A stretch of 60,000 nucleotides of DNA from Liolophura sinensis (lineage: Eukaryota; Mollusca; Polyplacophora; Chitonida; Chitonidae). Position numbers and translations under genes: made by a program. The stretch spans positions 25,527,608 to 25,587,607 of the forward strand of contig NC_088300.1 in assembly GCF_032854445.1 (NCBI RefSeq). Reading direction: 5' to 3'. The notes beneath the pieces were generated by a model. The model saw only the letters and a list, made by a program, of their open reading frames with translations. It ran no database searches and had not been told where the DNA came from. Shown in pieces: positions 34,101 through 46,788 of this stretch (positions are counted from its first letter, which is position 1; each line of letters starts with the position of its first letter).

Positions 34101-37100
34101 TTTAATCTTAAATACATGTATTTTATCTACATAGAAATTATCAGAGCTAGGCAGCAATTATCACCATAAAAAATTGTCATAAAATTGCGGTTTAAATTCA
34201 CAAAATTAACATCAATAGTGGTTGTTGTAATAAGTACCGCAGAAACATTTTTCTCTGTCAATATGCAAATTTCAATACTTGATCCATTAATCGACAGAGT
34301 CGACTTCCCACAGATCAATTTAATATAGGGGCCTCCGTGGCTCAGTTGGTTAGCGTGCTAGCGCAGCGCAATGACCCAGGAGTCTCACAAATGCGACCGC
34401 TGTGAGTTCAAGTCCAGCTCATGTGGGCTTCCTCTCCAGCCGCACGTGGGAAGGTCTTTCAGCAACCTGCGGATGGTCGTGGGTTTCCCCCGGGCTCTGC
34501 CCGGTTTCCACCCACCATAATGCTGGCCGTCGTCGTATAAGTGAAATATTCTTGAGTATGGCGTAAAACACCAATCAAATAAATAAATAAATAAATAAAT
34601 AAATCAATTTGATATAAACCACAATATACACACAACATGGAATGCATCATGGAAGAGTGCTATGTATTTCAGTCAATTATGCCATCAACAAGCAACAAAT
34701 GAGTGACTGATTAAATACACACCAGATTGTGGTCAGGAGAGGAGAGGCCTGGTACAAACTTGGGGGGTGAGAAGATGGGGGGTCTGGTGGGGCGATGTTT
34801 CTGCTGGAACGCAGACAGTGGGATCGTCTCCTGTGGACTGTTACTCTGAAGAGAGAGGAAATGAAACTAGAGATGAGAAGCCCTATGGTTTATCATTCAG
34901 GCTTTCGACAAATTGCCTTAATACCAAAGCTGAAATGTATGTCTACCAGCTGAATAACAAACACTTAACACAACATACAAAATGTCTTGATATAAATGTT
35001 GATCACACATCATTAACGATATCACAAAACTCTTTGTTATTTTCTGTTTTGAGCTAAACAGAAAAACTTAACCTCACACCAATATACTTTCCCCTCTCAC
35101 TCTCCAATATTCCTCATTACGAGAATTTAGACTAAAAACATAGGAGATAAATGCATTTTACATTTTGCCTTCTTAGTACTTTGCTAGGAATAGCTGAATT
35201 TCCAGCGCACATTCTTTCCTAGTCTCATGTCACATTCTAATTAGATCTTCACGTTGATAATTATCTACTCTTACCGTTGATAATTCATCATAAAAAATAC
35301 CTTGTTCCCACCGGGAAAGTTGAACTGGTGATAAGTGCGAAACTTTCTTTGATTCAAATGGCATAGTGGGGTGATTTAATCTCGTTTATTTATTTCAGTT
35401 TTTAGGGCTTCAGTTGGTTCATCCGTGTCATGTAACTGGATCATATGCCCCTGAATACGCATTTTCCAGACGACGTTGCTCTTACTGAACTAACATAAAT
35501 CTGACTGACAATGGACAAATTCCTGAACTGGCTTAAAGCTGGCCATATGGTATGGTCATGTGGAAACAACTGCCTTTGATTTGACCTGGTACAAATTTTG
35601 ACTTCATTTTGGGCGTGTTAACATGGTATAGTACACTTTAGTGATAATCTCTACATTTTATTCAAATTTTAGTCCAATTCCAGAAAATTACTGATACTGA
35701 CTTGGTAACAATGGTAACAGCTATTTCACTTACCAAGACTTCATAATCTGGTATAGAATGTGTGCCGAGCCCTGTCTTGTCAAAAGTAACTCTGTAGGAG
35801 TTGCTGACAGTGTCAAGGGCCTCCACAGAGCCTGTGAACAGTCCATCCTGGGGCCTCCGTAACCGTGCTGTCAAATACCATAGAAAAACATTAAAAAGAA
35901 ACAAAAAAATACACAGAAATGTTATTCAGGCTTGGTTACACACTTTTCTCTTTTTTTTTGTCTGCTTTTAGAATGAGGTTCTGGTACATCAGCATTAACA
36001 AGTATTCAGGTGAACATAACGTACACCCCAAGACATGCATTTGTTTGAAGTGTATTAAAGAATACCAGCAGCATTGTGGTGAATATAACCCCTGAGGGGA
36101 ATCTTCAAGGGTGTTGACGATAGGTATGTGGTTATCATGACAACTGCGCAGGTGGAAAAATGTGTCCATCACAAATGAAAACTTTATGCTGGAAACAGTT
36201 GGAGCTGTAGTATGGACAAGAAATCACATCTGTTTATATAGTGCATATGAGGAAAGTGACTATCTGGTTACCATGACAACAGCGAAAATGGACAAATCTG
36301 AGTCATAACACATCGTCATCTTTGTAGATATGTACATGTATCCACCAAAAATGAAAACCCTGTGGAAAACTGTTGGAGTTACAGCCTTCATCTATCATCA
36401 TATCTATTTATATAGAGTACATACGGAAATGGCAATCTGATAATCATGACAACTGCGCAAATGGACAAATGTGAGTTGCGACACATCATCATCTGTTTAT
36501 ACTTTCACAAAAAATACCAAGAATAGATTTTCAAGTCAAACACGTTATATACAAGTCAACTGAAGGCTTGAATTTTTGAAGTTTATCAAATTTCAACTGA
36601 AGAATTTAGAAAGTAATTCAAAGAATTTATATCCCTTGCTCTACCTTTTTAGGCCTTGTTCTGAAGGGCCACAATATGAATATGAATCTGCACACACAAT
36701 TTGATCAAAAATGGAATATATTTAAAGCTATTCAGGCACAGAAAACAAAGTGTGACACTCACACAAACCCAAATTAATACCCCTCACTTTATCAGTAAAT
36801 CCTTCTCAAGACATGTGAATTCTACCTGTAACTTTTGTGCCAATCACAAGGTGCATGGGAATTTCCTGTGGAAGGTCTTTAAAGCTCGTCAATTCCTGCA
36901 GCTTTCTCTGCTGCAAAAGTCGTATTTTGTTACGCCTCTGTTCCAGTGAAGCTCGCTCCTCGGCGAAGAAAGCTGCAGAACATCTGAAGAAAAAAAACAA
37001 AACAGTAAGATGATTTCATATTCATTAATTTCCTTGTAGGTTTATGTTGCATGCAAACAGTGTGTGTGGCTTTCGTGACAATATCAGCGGTCAACAGCAT

Positions 37101-40100
37101 TCCTTTGCCCTTTTGCACTCTTAACATTTGCTACTGTCCACTTGTCTTCCATCAATATCGTGTGCTTTTGTGTAAATTACACATTGGAAAGTTTATCAGT
37201 AACTATCAGCCACAGCTCATTGGTTTACAACACAGACATCCCTGAAAGTGACCGCCATTGTATAAATGAAATATTCTATAGCGTTACACAACAATCAACC
37301 AGACAAATATTTGATTTGATTGGTGTTTTACCCCGTACTCAAGAATATTTCAAGAATATATAATACTTATGCAATGGTAGCCAGCAATTTGGTGGGAGGA
37401 AATCAGGCAGAGCCTGGGTGAAACCCCCACCATCTGCAGGTTGCTGACAGACCTTCTCACGTACTGCCGGAGTGGAAGCACCAAACAAATAAATGGGAAA
37501 CAACTTATGATAACACTGAAAGGTACAACTGAGAAATTTGATGAAGCGGAGGATACTTTTTCACTCCAAACAAACCGCACTGTGATCATCTCCCTAAAAA
37601 TACCCTACGCACCACAGAATTATATTTGAAATGTCTGTTTAGTAATATCAGAGATGTTAAGTTTCTCATAACCAAATGGTCATGAAGCTGTTAACTGACC
37701 TTCTAGGTTTGCCCATCAGCCTCCTGGCCTTGCACCACTCTACTCTCCTCATCTTCTTACATTTCAGCTGTGGAAACGTCTCCTGGAGACAAATATTGAA
37801 GTCATTTTCTCCCTTGAATAATGGTCTGTAATGAAAAGGTATCAAAAAGCTGAAAAAGTACAGTGAATCATACCACATGAAGGTAGCTTTGGGTTTAACA
37901 GCAGGTAAAAAACGAATAACTGCTTTTACTAAACCATGGTGACTACACATACATGTATGTAGCCACTGCAATTAACAGGTAAGACAATCAGCTATTTAGC
38001 TTTTTCCAAATGCTTCAAAATTACATCAATACCTGCACTAACTGACTCAGACGACATAAATATATTAACACACTAGTTCTCCAGCTACCCTGCTCACATT
38101 TTTTACTTATAATATTTGCAAAATTGTACATTTAACACTTCAATTCAATGACTGTGGTCAATACAAAATCCCCCTAATTATCTGATATTATAAATAATAT
38201 AATAAGGATACACTAGAAAATTTACCACATCTAGGTCAGAGCAGAAATACAGCTTTATCGTGATTGAGACCCCCAGCAGGATTTGAAAGGGGCATGGTGG
38301 AATAGCTATCTGAGAGGGCATGCACCGCTATAAGACTATAGATCCCAGATGCTCTGAGAAGCAATCTACGCCATTTATAGCCATTAAATTTTACCAGAAT
38401 TTCACTGTATTTCATGTGAAGAAATAGTTTTTCACATTTTGTCAATGTTGAATCCAGGAATTCTTGTAGAGTCAAATCAAATGACATTTGAAAACTGAAA
38501 ATTTGAAGATAAATTTGGAATAATTACCCCGATTTAATATGTAAATATTATATTTCTATTCACCCTTTCACAGATAACCATTTTCAAAGTGCAAAAGATT
38601 CAGAAATTCTGAGTTTCATTTTGTTCGTAAATTTTAACTCATTTGTCTTTTTGGAAGAACCCTTTTGAAAGACGCAACAAGACCCTCCATTCAACCCTAA
38701 TTTTGCCTAATGAGCATTAAAGTGGTGAATATCAAAAAGCAATCAATCATGTCAATGAAATGTTGTTACACAATTTATTCTGGAAAATCACTTTCAAGTA
38801 AAATACTGTCAAGTAAAATATAAACTGAAAAAAAAAGGTTTATTCACTTGAATAAGACTGAATCATGTAGTGTTATGTGTGTCATGCAGAAATGACATCA
38901 AAGATGACAGTCTGCCCCTGCTTTTCCCAAAGAAATCTACAACTGAATGACAGCCCTCGGCTATTTCGGTCAATTCCTGAGAATGTTTGTTCACCCGCCT
39001 TTCACTTCTTGGTATCTTTACTGTACCACAAAAAAGAGTGAATTCTCCATGAATCGGGATTTCTACAAAACACAGCATAGGCCGAACAGAGTTCTGACAA
39101 CACCTGAATTGTGGAGATCGCATAAAAAGAACTGGTACACTGTATAGAGATTTCCCGGAAATGTCAGAGCTCTCTAATACGACAAGACAATTGAAGTACG
39201 TTGAATAGATGCAGAATTAGAAAAAAATAGCAGCAAATAAATAAACGGCAGCGTGGCGCATACATGGCTTTAAAAAGGCAGCGTGGCAGCAATTTTAGGG
39301 GCTGCGCCATGCCATATACCGCTAGCAAGAGGTCTGGAAAAAGGGGCATGGCGCTGAGGAGAATTGTTTGGGGGCAGTGTGGCGCTGGAAATCGGGTTGT
39401 GGCGCAATAATGCTAGCTAGGGGCCCGTGATTATACACCTGTAGGGGTGCATATGTGGAGGAAAGTAAAAAGCCTACATGACGTACATGTCAAGGTTGGA
39501 GTAAAAATACTCATAGCAGACCCATTTGTGAGCTTTAGGGAGTTTCAGTAGGTTCTTCAGCCGCACTCCGATGGCCTGGGCGAGTTTCTTGTCGGGACCA
39601 GACAGGATATTGCTCTGTGATCTCTGAAAACACATGATTGATCCATACAGATACTTATAATAATCCTACTAAAAACAAAGAAAGCACTGAATTTTACATG
39701 TTATCTGTGAACTAGATTTCCAATTAAAAAAGTCTACAATATGTTTTAAAGAGTTGCATTTTTAGACTGAGCATTATGGAATCAATGACACATTGGTATC
39801 AATTGTGTAAACCTCAACCAGTTTGAATTTGCTCATATCTGCCACATCCTGTGAGAAGTTGAAGGAGAGGATGTCAAAAGTTTGACGACAGAGGAACTGA
39901 TAGACTGGCTTGTCACAGCTCAAAAAGGGTAGAAAAGCGGACTTACTGTTGTGCTTGCTGCAGGTTTGGACTGTTTTCTGGGGGATCTAATCGGAGAATA
40001 GGAAGTTTCTTCATCGTCATTAAAAAACAGCCGATTTTTCTTCCTTATTCGTGGAGGCTGAAATAATCAATGAAGACAATCTGATAATGTACAGGTAACA

Positions 40101-43100
40101 CTAAGTGTGGTATTCCTGAAATCACATAGGTAACTTTTCCCTACTACATTGCTACATATTACCACAAATGTTACCAGATAAGCATGACTTGGGGTGAATA
40201 CTGAACACATATTTGATAACATTTAGAAGATAGGTTCCAAAGGTTCCAAATGAAGGCACCTGGAGTATTTGGAGAAATGATCACTGGTATAAATTACCAA
40301 TTATATAAATTAGGCTGATATTTTATGCCATACTCCGGAATATTTTATTTATATGACAGTGGTCAGCATAGGTAGAAAGAAACCAGGCACAGCCTGGAGG
40401 AACAACATGACCATTAGCAGGTTGCTGGAGGAGAGGAAGCCAGCATGAGCTGGAACTGAACTCACGATGACCACACTAGTGAGATGTGCCTGGGTCACCG
40501 CGGTGCAATGCCGAACAAACCACCTCAGACACCAAAAAATTATAAAATAAGTTGACCAAATAACACAACTGTCACCTAAAATGTCAAACCATTTAATAGT
40601 TTCATGTAACAATAGGTAGTCAATGTTGAGGACTTTAGGTGGATACATGCTTCAGAGTTGTATTTTATAAACAAAGATCAGAAAACAAAAGCAAAATTCG
40701 TTAGTCCATTTGTTTTGTGAAGGATCAATAAATCATAAATCACAATGTTCGGGGGAAAAAATGTTAGTGAAAATTTTGACATCCGCCACACATACACACT
40801 GTTAAAAGCTAACTACAGTAAATGACCATAAGTTTCGCCCATAGACTTGGAAAGTGTATCCCATGATTCATGCCATTTAATGTCTGTCTTACTGACTACG
40901 TGCCGCCGGAGAGCATCTGGGGTGGTCAGGGGATTATATTGACAGTTCCCGAATGTATTAAACAAGCTCAGGCTTCACTGGAGAGTCAGTCTGTGCTCCG
41001 ACCACCAACAGTTCATGTTTTTTTCAGTTTAAATCATAATGATTTTAGTACATGTATATGCATTTACGCTTTCTTCACAATAGGTGCACCTTGATTGTTT
41101 TATGATTCTCATTTTAAGATGAATAGGAGAAAACTACCTGGAGATTAAGCACGACCACCCAGTACCCAGTATACATGTGGAGTGGCATGTCAAATATCTG
41201 CTTAAATGAAGAGCTCTTCATTAACAAAGCTATAACACTACTCAGCACCCCGTGAATCCTTACATGTAAATTACCAGCAGACGATGTCAAACTGTGTTTA
41301 CAGCCACAACTTATTCAAAATACATCCGCTTAACACTTAAACTAAGGGCAAAATCCAATTTATTGCATCGATATCTGTCTATCAATAATAAGAAACCACA
41401 CTGACAATTAAGAGCCAATACGTTTTTTGACGTGACAGCCATTTATTACGTGACGTTTTCAGCGCTAGTCACTGGCCAAGTTCATAAGGGCTTCTACAAC
41501 ATGGCTACTCGGAGTGACCTGTCCGTCAGTGCCATATCCCCAATGCTGAACTTCATCTTCTCGGCTTTCAAAATTTTATAGAATTTTTTTACATATTTTT
41601 CTGTGATAACTGTCCCCTATATTATTTTTTCTATGTAGATATAGTGGCAGACTTAATGTTCACTTTAAGGGAAAGTATGGGCTGATTAAAAGCTTTAAAA
41701 AAAAAAAAGTCTGGAAAAGTGTATTAAGCGCCACAAATGTAAGCTTTAGGAAAGTTCTTGTAGCAGGCTTTGAACAATGTGAAAGAAATTGAAACAATTT
41801 GTTTGCTGACAAGATTCCGGTGGTAATGAAGATACATATATCACCATTATATTATGATCTGAAAAAAGTGCATAGGTGGATTGTTAAGGGGAGCAGAAGA
41901 GAGAATACAAATGTGACAGCAATGGTTTTCCATGTAAGAACCAGAACACTTACATTGCCTCTTCTTGGTGATGAAACTGTGTACGTTGTTCCCTTACCTG
42001 CTAAAAGAACAAAGTCAGCAGAACATATTACATAGTTAACATGAACACCGTCACTGACCTCAGCTAAAACACTTGAAATATCTTAGTTGCTTTCATGATG
42101 TTGTCAATTCTAAGTACCATTTAAATAGATAACATTCAACAAGTCAGCCCAGTTTCCTCATACTATAAAGAAATAATGGAGCTCTCTAACTGAAAAAATA
42201 TTTTCTATGGTAATCCAATGTCAGTATAGCAGATTTAGATTTTAGGGCCCATTGCATCAGACGATGACCTTCTAAATGTCTTCACATATCTTTGTGGCTA
42301 CAGAACACATGCCACCTCCTTCCTGTTCTCCTTAATTGATTTATCATTTCCTCTTGGGCTCTAGGTGAACATGTTCAACCGTTCAACAAAACTGGCACAT
42401 GCACTAGTGTCATATCTTGTTTATTTCTATACATACTTTTCAAATCTAGATTTAGGCCAACAGTAAGAATACCACTGTGAACGTATTTGTGATGATAGGA
42501 GACCACTCTCCTAATGACACAAAGGTTCTTCCATGCAGCATGTGCTTGACTTCCAAAAATTCTCCCAAACCAACCCACTGCATACATGGATATTCAATGG
42601 TGACAGCACACTTTACCAGAATAGGCCTACGGAATGAATACATTTGTTTTTTTTATACACAACTTCCTTCCTTTTGTTAAGGGCAATCAAGGAACACGAC
42701 CATCTCATTCTGCACAAACCCTCTGACAAACTTCTACGCCTAATGCCTTGTTTAGCCATTTTTTTATGCTATTCTCAGAGTGTCAGCCTTCTGAAATCAA
42801 GTGTGCCAGACACAGTTGTTTTGACAAATGCAAGTATTCCCAAGATATGGATTTTAAGTTATAAAGAAATATCAATATTCATTTGAATAATTAATAATTA
42901 TTTGGATGAGTCTTTGTGAGTGATATAAAAGCCCTAGCATTTATCTTTTTATTTACCGTGAAGATACTGAGAATAACCAACTAACTAGCGAGGTCTTTGA
43001 CTGAACTCTGATGTCCTGGTGATGTCTAACGCGAAAACACCAATTTTACAGCACCCAAATGAACTCGCATAGTTTGGCTGTGTTTCCATTGTCCTGACAC

Positions 43101-44192
43101 AAAAGTCATATCACTGATGAATCTCCTAGGAGGTGAACATCTACCAACCTGTCTGTTTTTACCGCATGCATGATGGTGGTGGTAGGAGCCATTTCCTACA
43201 TACATTCTCCTTGTCAGGTATATGTAGTTTGTATATGCAGTTTGTTTTCAACACATATGAAGTCCTCTATTACAGAGCATAAGAACCATCCCTGTTCATG
43301 GATTTCCATATGGTGGCGCTCACACATATACAAGATGTGGAAATAACATAGTGGCTCAAAGACGTACATGAGAGATGAGTGAATCCAGCATGTTTTCAGT
43401 TAAGAAAAGGCCATACTACCTTCATTTCATGAATTTTTGACAGTTATAGACTTTTCTGACACAAGCCATACATGTCAATTTTTTCGTGTACATCACACAA
43501 AGCATTTACCATTTGTAAATTGCTATTCCCCTACTTCAGGGATATGTGATAGCAACACCTTGCTGAACCAGTCTAAACTGAGGAATACACTTATGCCCCA
43601 CACAACTCTTATTGTAAGAGGTTGACTTTATTATCCTACATGCACAGGACATTGTGAGCAGAGATGATTAAAAACAGACAATGTAAAATTTTGCTTCTGT
43701 ACTGGTCCTCTCTCCTTTCTGGTCAGCAGATCATAGCCTAATGTTATCTTACCTGCTTTAAGACTGACCAATGCATTTGCTGAACCTAAAAAACACAAAA
43801 GTTTCATTTTATCTACTATCTACTATTTTCTTCACTACCAACAAAGGCACAAAGTCCACCAACCTTACTTCCAATACCACGGTCACAACACAACACACAC
43901 CGACATTAGGATTATTATTTCAAATCAACGTTAACAGTGCAAGTTTATTCACTCTACATTCAATGGGTATTATACATGGTCCCCATTTCGTCAGCATATC
44001 TGTCTTCCGTCTTGTCATCTCCTAAGTATGTGTGAGTCTTGAGACAAGGAATCCCATAATAGTGTTTTGAGCACATTTCACTGCAGTCTTCCCTTGTGAG
44101 GTATTTAAATTAGCATTACTTCGGTGAAGCTAATTTTGTAATAAGTTCTGCAAAGGTTGAATTTACTCACTTTCGACAGAGTCCTCCGCCAT
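28177..44192 (-). CDS. LIN9: LIN9 homologue, MuvB core subunit, 16 exons, complete
   Basis: Exons (minus): 44192-44171, 43785-43753, 41997-41954, 40057-39947, 39623-39487, 37825-37700, 36983-36826, 35867-35734, 34845-34723, 34018-33917, 33338-33258, 31311-31186, 30335-30237, 29920-29837, 29065-28971, 28276-28177. All have GT-AG borders, phases agree, and the total of 1575 nt gives 524 residues plus TGA; vertebrate LIN9 is about 540. Seen: LKLPKAHKW (about residue 95), MGKPRR and KIRLLQQRK of the DIRP domain, DGLFTG...YRVTFD...GTHSIPDYEVL (a Tudor-like fold), a helical PISLEFQRKYA...LELEKLN segment, and a CFQNNVEIH...GNLHAF C-terminus. In other animals LIN9 holds the MuvB core, which joins DREAM or B-Myb complexes to repress or activate cell-cycle genes. 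The short third exon is the least certain; it is supported by phase and splice sites only. Confidence 0.95.
28431..28457. repeat. Poly-C / poly-A homopolymer tract
   Basis: A C-run of about 18 bases followed by an A-run, in the last LIN9 intron. A likely assembly-error hotspot. Confidence 0.8.
29443..29580 (-). mobile_element. tRNA-SINE, 3' half
   Basis: The minus strand reads from CTCTGGCCGCACGTGGGAAGG through the CTGCGGATGGTCGTAGG body to a TGAT/AAAT tail. Inside a LIN9 intron. Confidence 0.8.
31062..31166. repeat. 21-bp tandem repeat, five copies, beside a LIN9 splice donor
   Basis: AGAGCCCGAAAGCCACCATTC-type units repeat with a 21-bp period. On the minus strand each unit is 7 codons (TGxLQAL-like). 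The array begins about 20 bases after the donor of exon 31311-31186 and stays in the exon's reading frame. Confidence 0.8.
31711..31840 (-). mobile_element. tRNA-SINE, 3' fragment, decayed
   Basis: CCACCATAATGCTGGC and GTGAAATATTCTTGAGTATG are visible on the minus strand. The head is lost. Confidence 0.75.
32644..32758. repeat. Long inverted repeat (46-nt arms, 23-nt loop)
   Basis: Arms 32644-32689 and 32713-32758 are reverse complements with about six mismatches. The inner 29 bp, from GGATTTGATGAG outward to AACCTTGTTTC, have two. It lies in the LIN9 intron between exons 33338-33258 and 31311-31186 and would fold into a long RNA hairpin in either transcript orientation. It may be a foldback MITE or a small-RNA precursor. 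Confidence 0.88.
34328..34602 (+). mobile_element. tRNA-derived SINE, full length, with target-site duplication
   Basis: Complete copy with head GGGGCCTCCGTGGCTCAGTT, B box GAGTTCAAGTCC, conserved body, and (AAAT)n tail. It is flanked by ATCAATTTAATATA (34314-34327) and ATCAATTTGATATA (34603-34616), a 14-bp duplication with one mismatch. Lies in a LIN9 intron, antisense to the gene. Confidence 0.93.
35734..35867 (-). CDS. LIN9: LIN9 Tudor-like exon
   Basis: Encodes QDGLFTGSVEALDTV and YRVTFDKTGLGTHSIPDYEV, the most conserved part of LIN9 after DIRP. It opens after a TTTGACAG acceptor and closes with GTAAGTG. Confidence 0.95.
36090..36500. repeat. Diverged ~175-bp repeat, two to three partial copies
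   Basis: ATCATGACAACTGCGCA / ACCATGACAACAGCGAA blocks at ~36132, ~36268 and ~36440, and ATGAAAAC...GGAAA...GTTGGAG blocks at ~36172 and ~36347, recur in order. Within a LIN9 intron. Origin not recognised. Confidence 0.7.
37247..37480. mobile_element. Two SINE 3' ends joined tail to tail
   Basis: A decayed plus-strand SINE end (GACCGCCATTGTATAAATG to ACAACAATCAACC, 37247-37310) abuts a minus-strand SINE fragment (37311-37480). The latter carries GATTGGTGTTTTACCCCGTA and a CTGCAGATGGTGG-type body. Confidence 0.7.
39235..39425. repeat. GC-rich imperfect short repeats (GGCAGCGTGGCGC-like)
   Basis: Variants GGCAGCGTGGCGC, GGCAGCGTGGCAGC, GGGGCATGGCGC, GGGGGCAGTGTGGCGC and GGTTGTGGCGC occur within 190 bp, together with the inverted form GCTGCGCCATGCC. 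They stand out in an AT-rich intron. Origin unknown. Confidence 0.65.
39487..39623 (-). CDS. LIN9: LIN9 DIRP-domain exon
   Basis: Encodes GVRLKNLLKLPKAHKWVCYE followed by YFYSNLD, the start of the DIRP domain (domain in Rb-related pathway). Acceptor TTTTCAG and donor GTACGT flank it. It joins in phase to 37825-37700, which continues with PLFKGENDF and ends MGKPRR. Confidence 0.95.
40308..40515 (-). mobile_element. tRNA-SINE, decayed
   Basis: The body and head are recognisable on the minus strand through CCTGGGTC..., ACTCAT... and GAGCTCATGCTGGCTTCC-like strings, heavily mutated. Inside a LIN9 intron. Confidence 0.7.
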
Positions 44193-44235
44193 CTTGATCG
44201 CGCCTCTTTTTCAAAGATTCCAGTCACGTGGTAGA
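44193..44235 (-). promoter_or_regulatory. LIN9 promoter-proximal motifs (CHR-like, GGCGCG, E-box)
   Basis: Just upstream of the LIN9 ATG the minus strand shows CACGTG (44230-44225), TTTGAA (44215-44210, identical to the CHR hexamer bound by MuvB) and GGCGCG (44204-44199, E2F/CDE-like). The usual CDE-then-CHR order is reversed. Function is inferred. Confidence 0.35.
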
Positions 44236-46500
44236 GTTTGACACACTGACCGGGTACACTTTCAAGAGTGAATTCGATTGAATACGGATAAAGTAATTTT
44301 GACACCAAATAAATAAATACTGACAGTTTTTATTCCGAACTGACTGGGCTGAAATGGGTGATAGGCTGAATGCATTGATTGGTTGGATGGATGAGTGGAT
44401 TAATTCATTTTCAACACTTTTGCTCTTAAAAACGATGTCTGTCAGTTTTATGGGTGGGGTAGTTTTTAGAGGCCTAAACGTTGTCAACATGCAAAGAGCA
44501 CGATAAATTTGAGAAAACTTTTTCTTCCTCCAGTGCTCAAATACCCTGTTTTGCCTAGAAAGAGAAACAGCTTCATATAGGCCTTATAGTTCTAAATTCA
44601 GAGAGCTAAATCATCTCCCTCCATGTTTAACATTCTGACGTTTACTTTGTCGGTCAGTCGAACGAATGTCAAAAATATTAAGTATGGAGGTAGGCCTAGT
44701 ACATTGTTGTTGAATTAATATAGTTCTGTGTACTTCATATGTGGGCGGTTGATATGGAAGCTGGATGAGAACATCTCGCACCGCGAGCGATAGTTGGATG
44801 AGTTGAGTTGGATTACAAAACGAATATATGGATAACAACTTTTATTTAATCAGTGGGCTCACTGAATAAATATAAGATGTTATTCACATATTCGCTTTGT
44901 TAGCCCAAAATTAAACTTGTTTATTTCCCTTAGAGCTCAGAAGAGGGCCTGTGATGTGCGATGTACACCCTTAGGATATCAACACATGGAAGTGATTAAA
45001 TTTAATTCCATATTAGAAAATAGCGAGAGAGAAAAACCTTACCATTTGTTTGTTAACATTATGATTCTGGGTTTGTCTCATTATAATATAAATCGTAGGT
45101 GCAGATGGAACAATATCACAGAGTCACATAGACATGGATGGATAGATATTATATAGGTATAGGAGGATATAGGAGGATATAGAAGGATTCAGGAAAAAAC
45201 TCTCAAGAGAGGAATCAGTGCTGAGAAGGGGCGGGCGTTAGAAAGTACACGTAGTTCAGTAAACATTGCACTACTGTTCCTCGTCAGTGACAATGAATGA
45301 ACGGCAACGGACGAGGAACATCATGTAATGGATATATTTACTTTGAAACTGGCGGGCTGCTCATGTGGCTTATTCACGCATGTACACACACAGATATATC
45401 ATAGCTGTAGCTCAGTTGTCAGCTCCTACGCTGTCTCATCGATTTATTATTTATTTATTTGTTTTTTAATTGGTGTTTTACGCCGTAGTCAAGAAATTTT
45501 CATTTATACGATGGTGGTCACCATTATGGTGAGAAAACCGAGCACAGCCCGGTGGAAACCCACTACCATCCGCAGGCTGCTGGAATATCTCCCCACGTAT
45601 ATACAACGGGAAAGGAAGTTTGTCCATTTCATCATTGCAGTGCAAGGTTAAGGATGTCCCAAACAAACCCATGTCAATTTCTACTGTTGGTATATAACAC
45701 GTGGTCGCGGCTCATGGCATGAGGGCGGTACCTTTCGCGCGATTTGCTCCGGCCTCGTGCCGCGCTCCACGGGGAGAGATGTCCTCATCCGGTTTCCATA
45801 GGTTGAGACGTATTTAAACATTTCCAAACAAGCTCAAATTCGAAATATATACGCCCTGTGAAAAAGTTGCCTTTCACGAATTTATATTCTTTATAGGCCA
45901 AAGTGTATGGTATTCATAGGACGTCAAAAAGTTGACTCGACCCACTGGTCAAACGACCGCAATAATCGCTGATGATACATTTACATGTGTGTCCCACTTA
46001 ATACAAATACAGGAGCAGATCAAGTTCGAAAACTCCTTCCATTGCTGGGGTTTTTTGTTTGTTTTTTTTTTTTGTTGTTTTTTGTTTGTTTTTTTTTTGC
46101 TTTCATTTTTATTCGATTAAAAATTATATAACAAACAAATAAGTAAATAAACAAATGCATAATAAATTTGGAAAAAAAAATGAGGTAAATATAGTTCAGT
46201 GTTTTATTATGCAGAAATCATTCATGACGACATATTCAAGGTCTCGATCGACTGTCCGGATTGATCCATTTCAGAGTTACATTCTACAACTACCTATATA
46301 CGTGCGATATACGTTATAGCTGCACCGTTAACATTACGCCATTAACACAACACAGTTTCTAGGCCAGGCAGACCACGTGACTGGCAAATTCGCGTTTATA
46401 GCATGGTGATAGCAATGGTCCAGTATTACAAATCTCGCGTGATAATGCGTGAAAAGCTGACAGTACAGTTGGTTCTGACACAGATGTAATCATTGATGTT
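44236..46500. other. Divergent intergenic region between LIN9 and the ArsS-like gene
   Basis: Holds GGATATAG-type short repeats at about 45155-45190, a SINE fragment (45442-45620), and a short CpG-rich patch at about 45695-45785. The patch includes GCGCGATTTGCTCCGG and may be promoter-related. No exon recognised. Confidence 0.4.
45442..45620 (-). mobile_element. tRNA-SINE, 3' half
   Basis: Minus strand: CTGCGGATGGTAGTGGG body, CCATAATGGTGACCACC, and an AAAT tail. Head missing. Confidence 0.8.
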
Positions 46501-46612
46501 GGCGTATCCGTGCAGATTGTATTTAATTTGCGCAAACAGGGTGAACAAAATAGCTGCACATTGAGACTAATTAACATGTACGTACCGCGTTACATTCAGC
46601 TGGCTCGCCACA

Positions 46613-46788
46613 TGGTATCTAAACCAGTCTGGGCGCTGTACGGTACGAGTAGCTCGGCTGAACTGCCCGATTATGGGAAAACCAGTGTAAATATCCACGA
46701 ACACAAACTCCAGCGCCCCGAGAAGCCCCCTCCCCGACCCCTGGCGAGGCGCTGGCAGGGACTAAAGGGGCTCGGAGAGAGGACTAAG
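46613..46788 (+). CDS. Possible first coding exon of the ArsS-like gene
   Basis: ATG at 46613 opens a 176-base frame in a GC-rich patch. The product is basic and proline-rich (KPPPRPLARRW) and ends at an AAG|GTAGGA donor. The donor is in phase 0 relative to the last full codon, whereas exon 47920-48153 enters in phase 1, so a small exon would have to lie between. It could also belong to an unrelated transcript. The basic N-terminus might be an organelle targeting sequence; that is speculation. Confidence 0.3.

Noticed and set aside
34328-34400. tRNA gene call from the A box and B box.
   Set aside because: It is the head of a SINE: followed by the family body and AAAT tail, flanked by a target-site duplication, and present in many copies.
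41501-41581. 26-codon plus-strand frame starting ATGGCTACTCGG, preceded by TGACGT motifs.
   Set aside because: Very short, no splice donor, no homology recognised; lies in a LIN9 intron.
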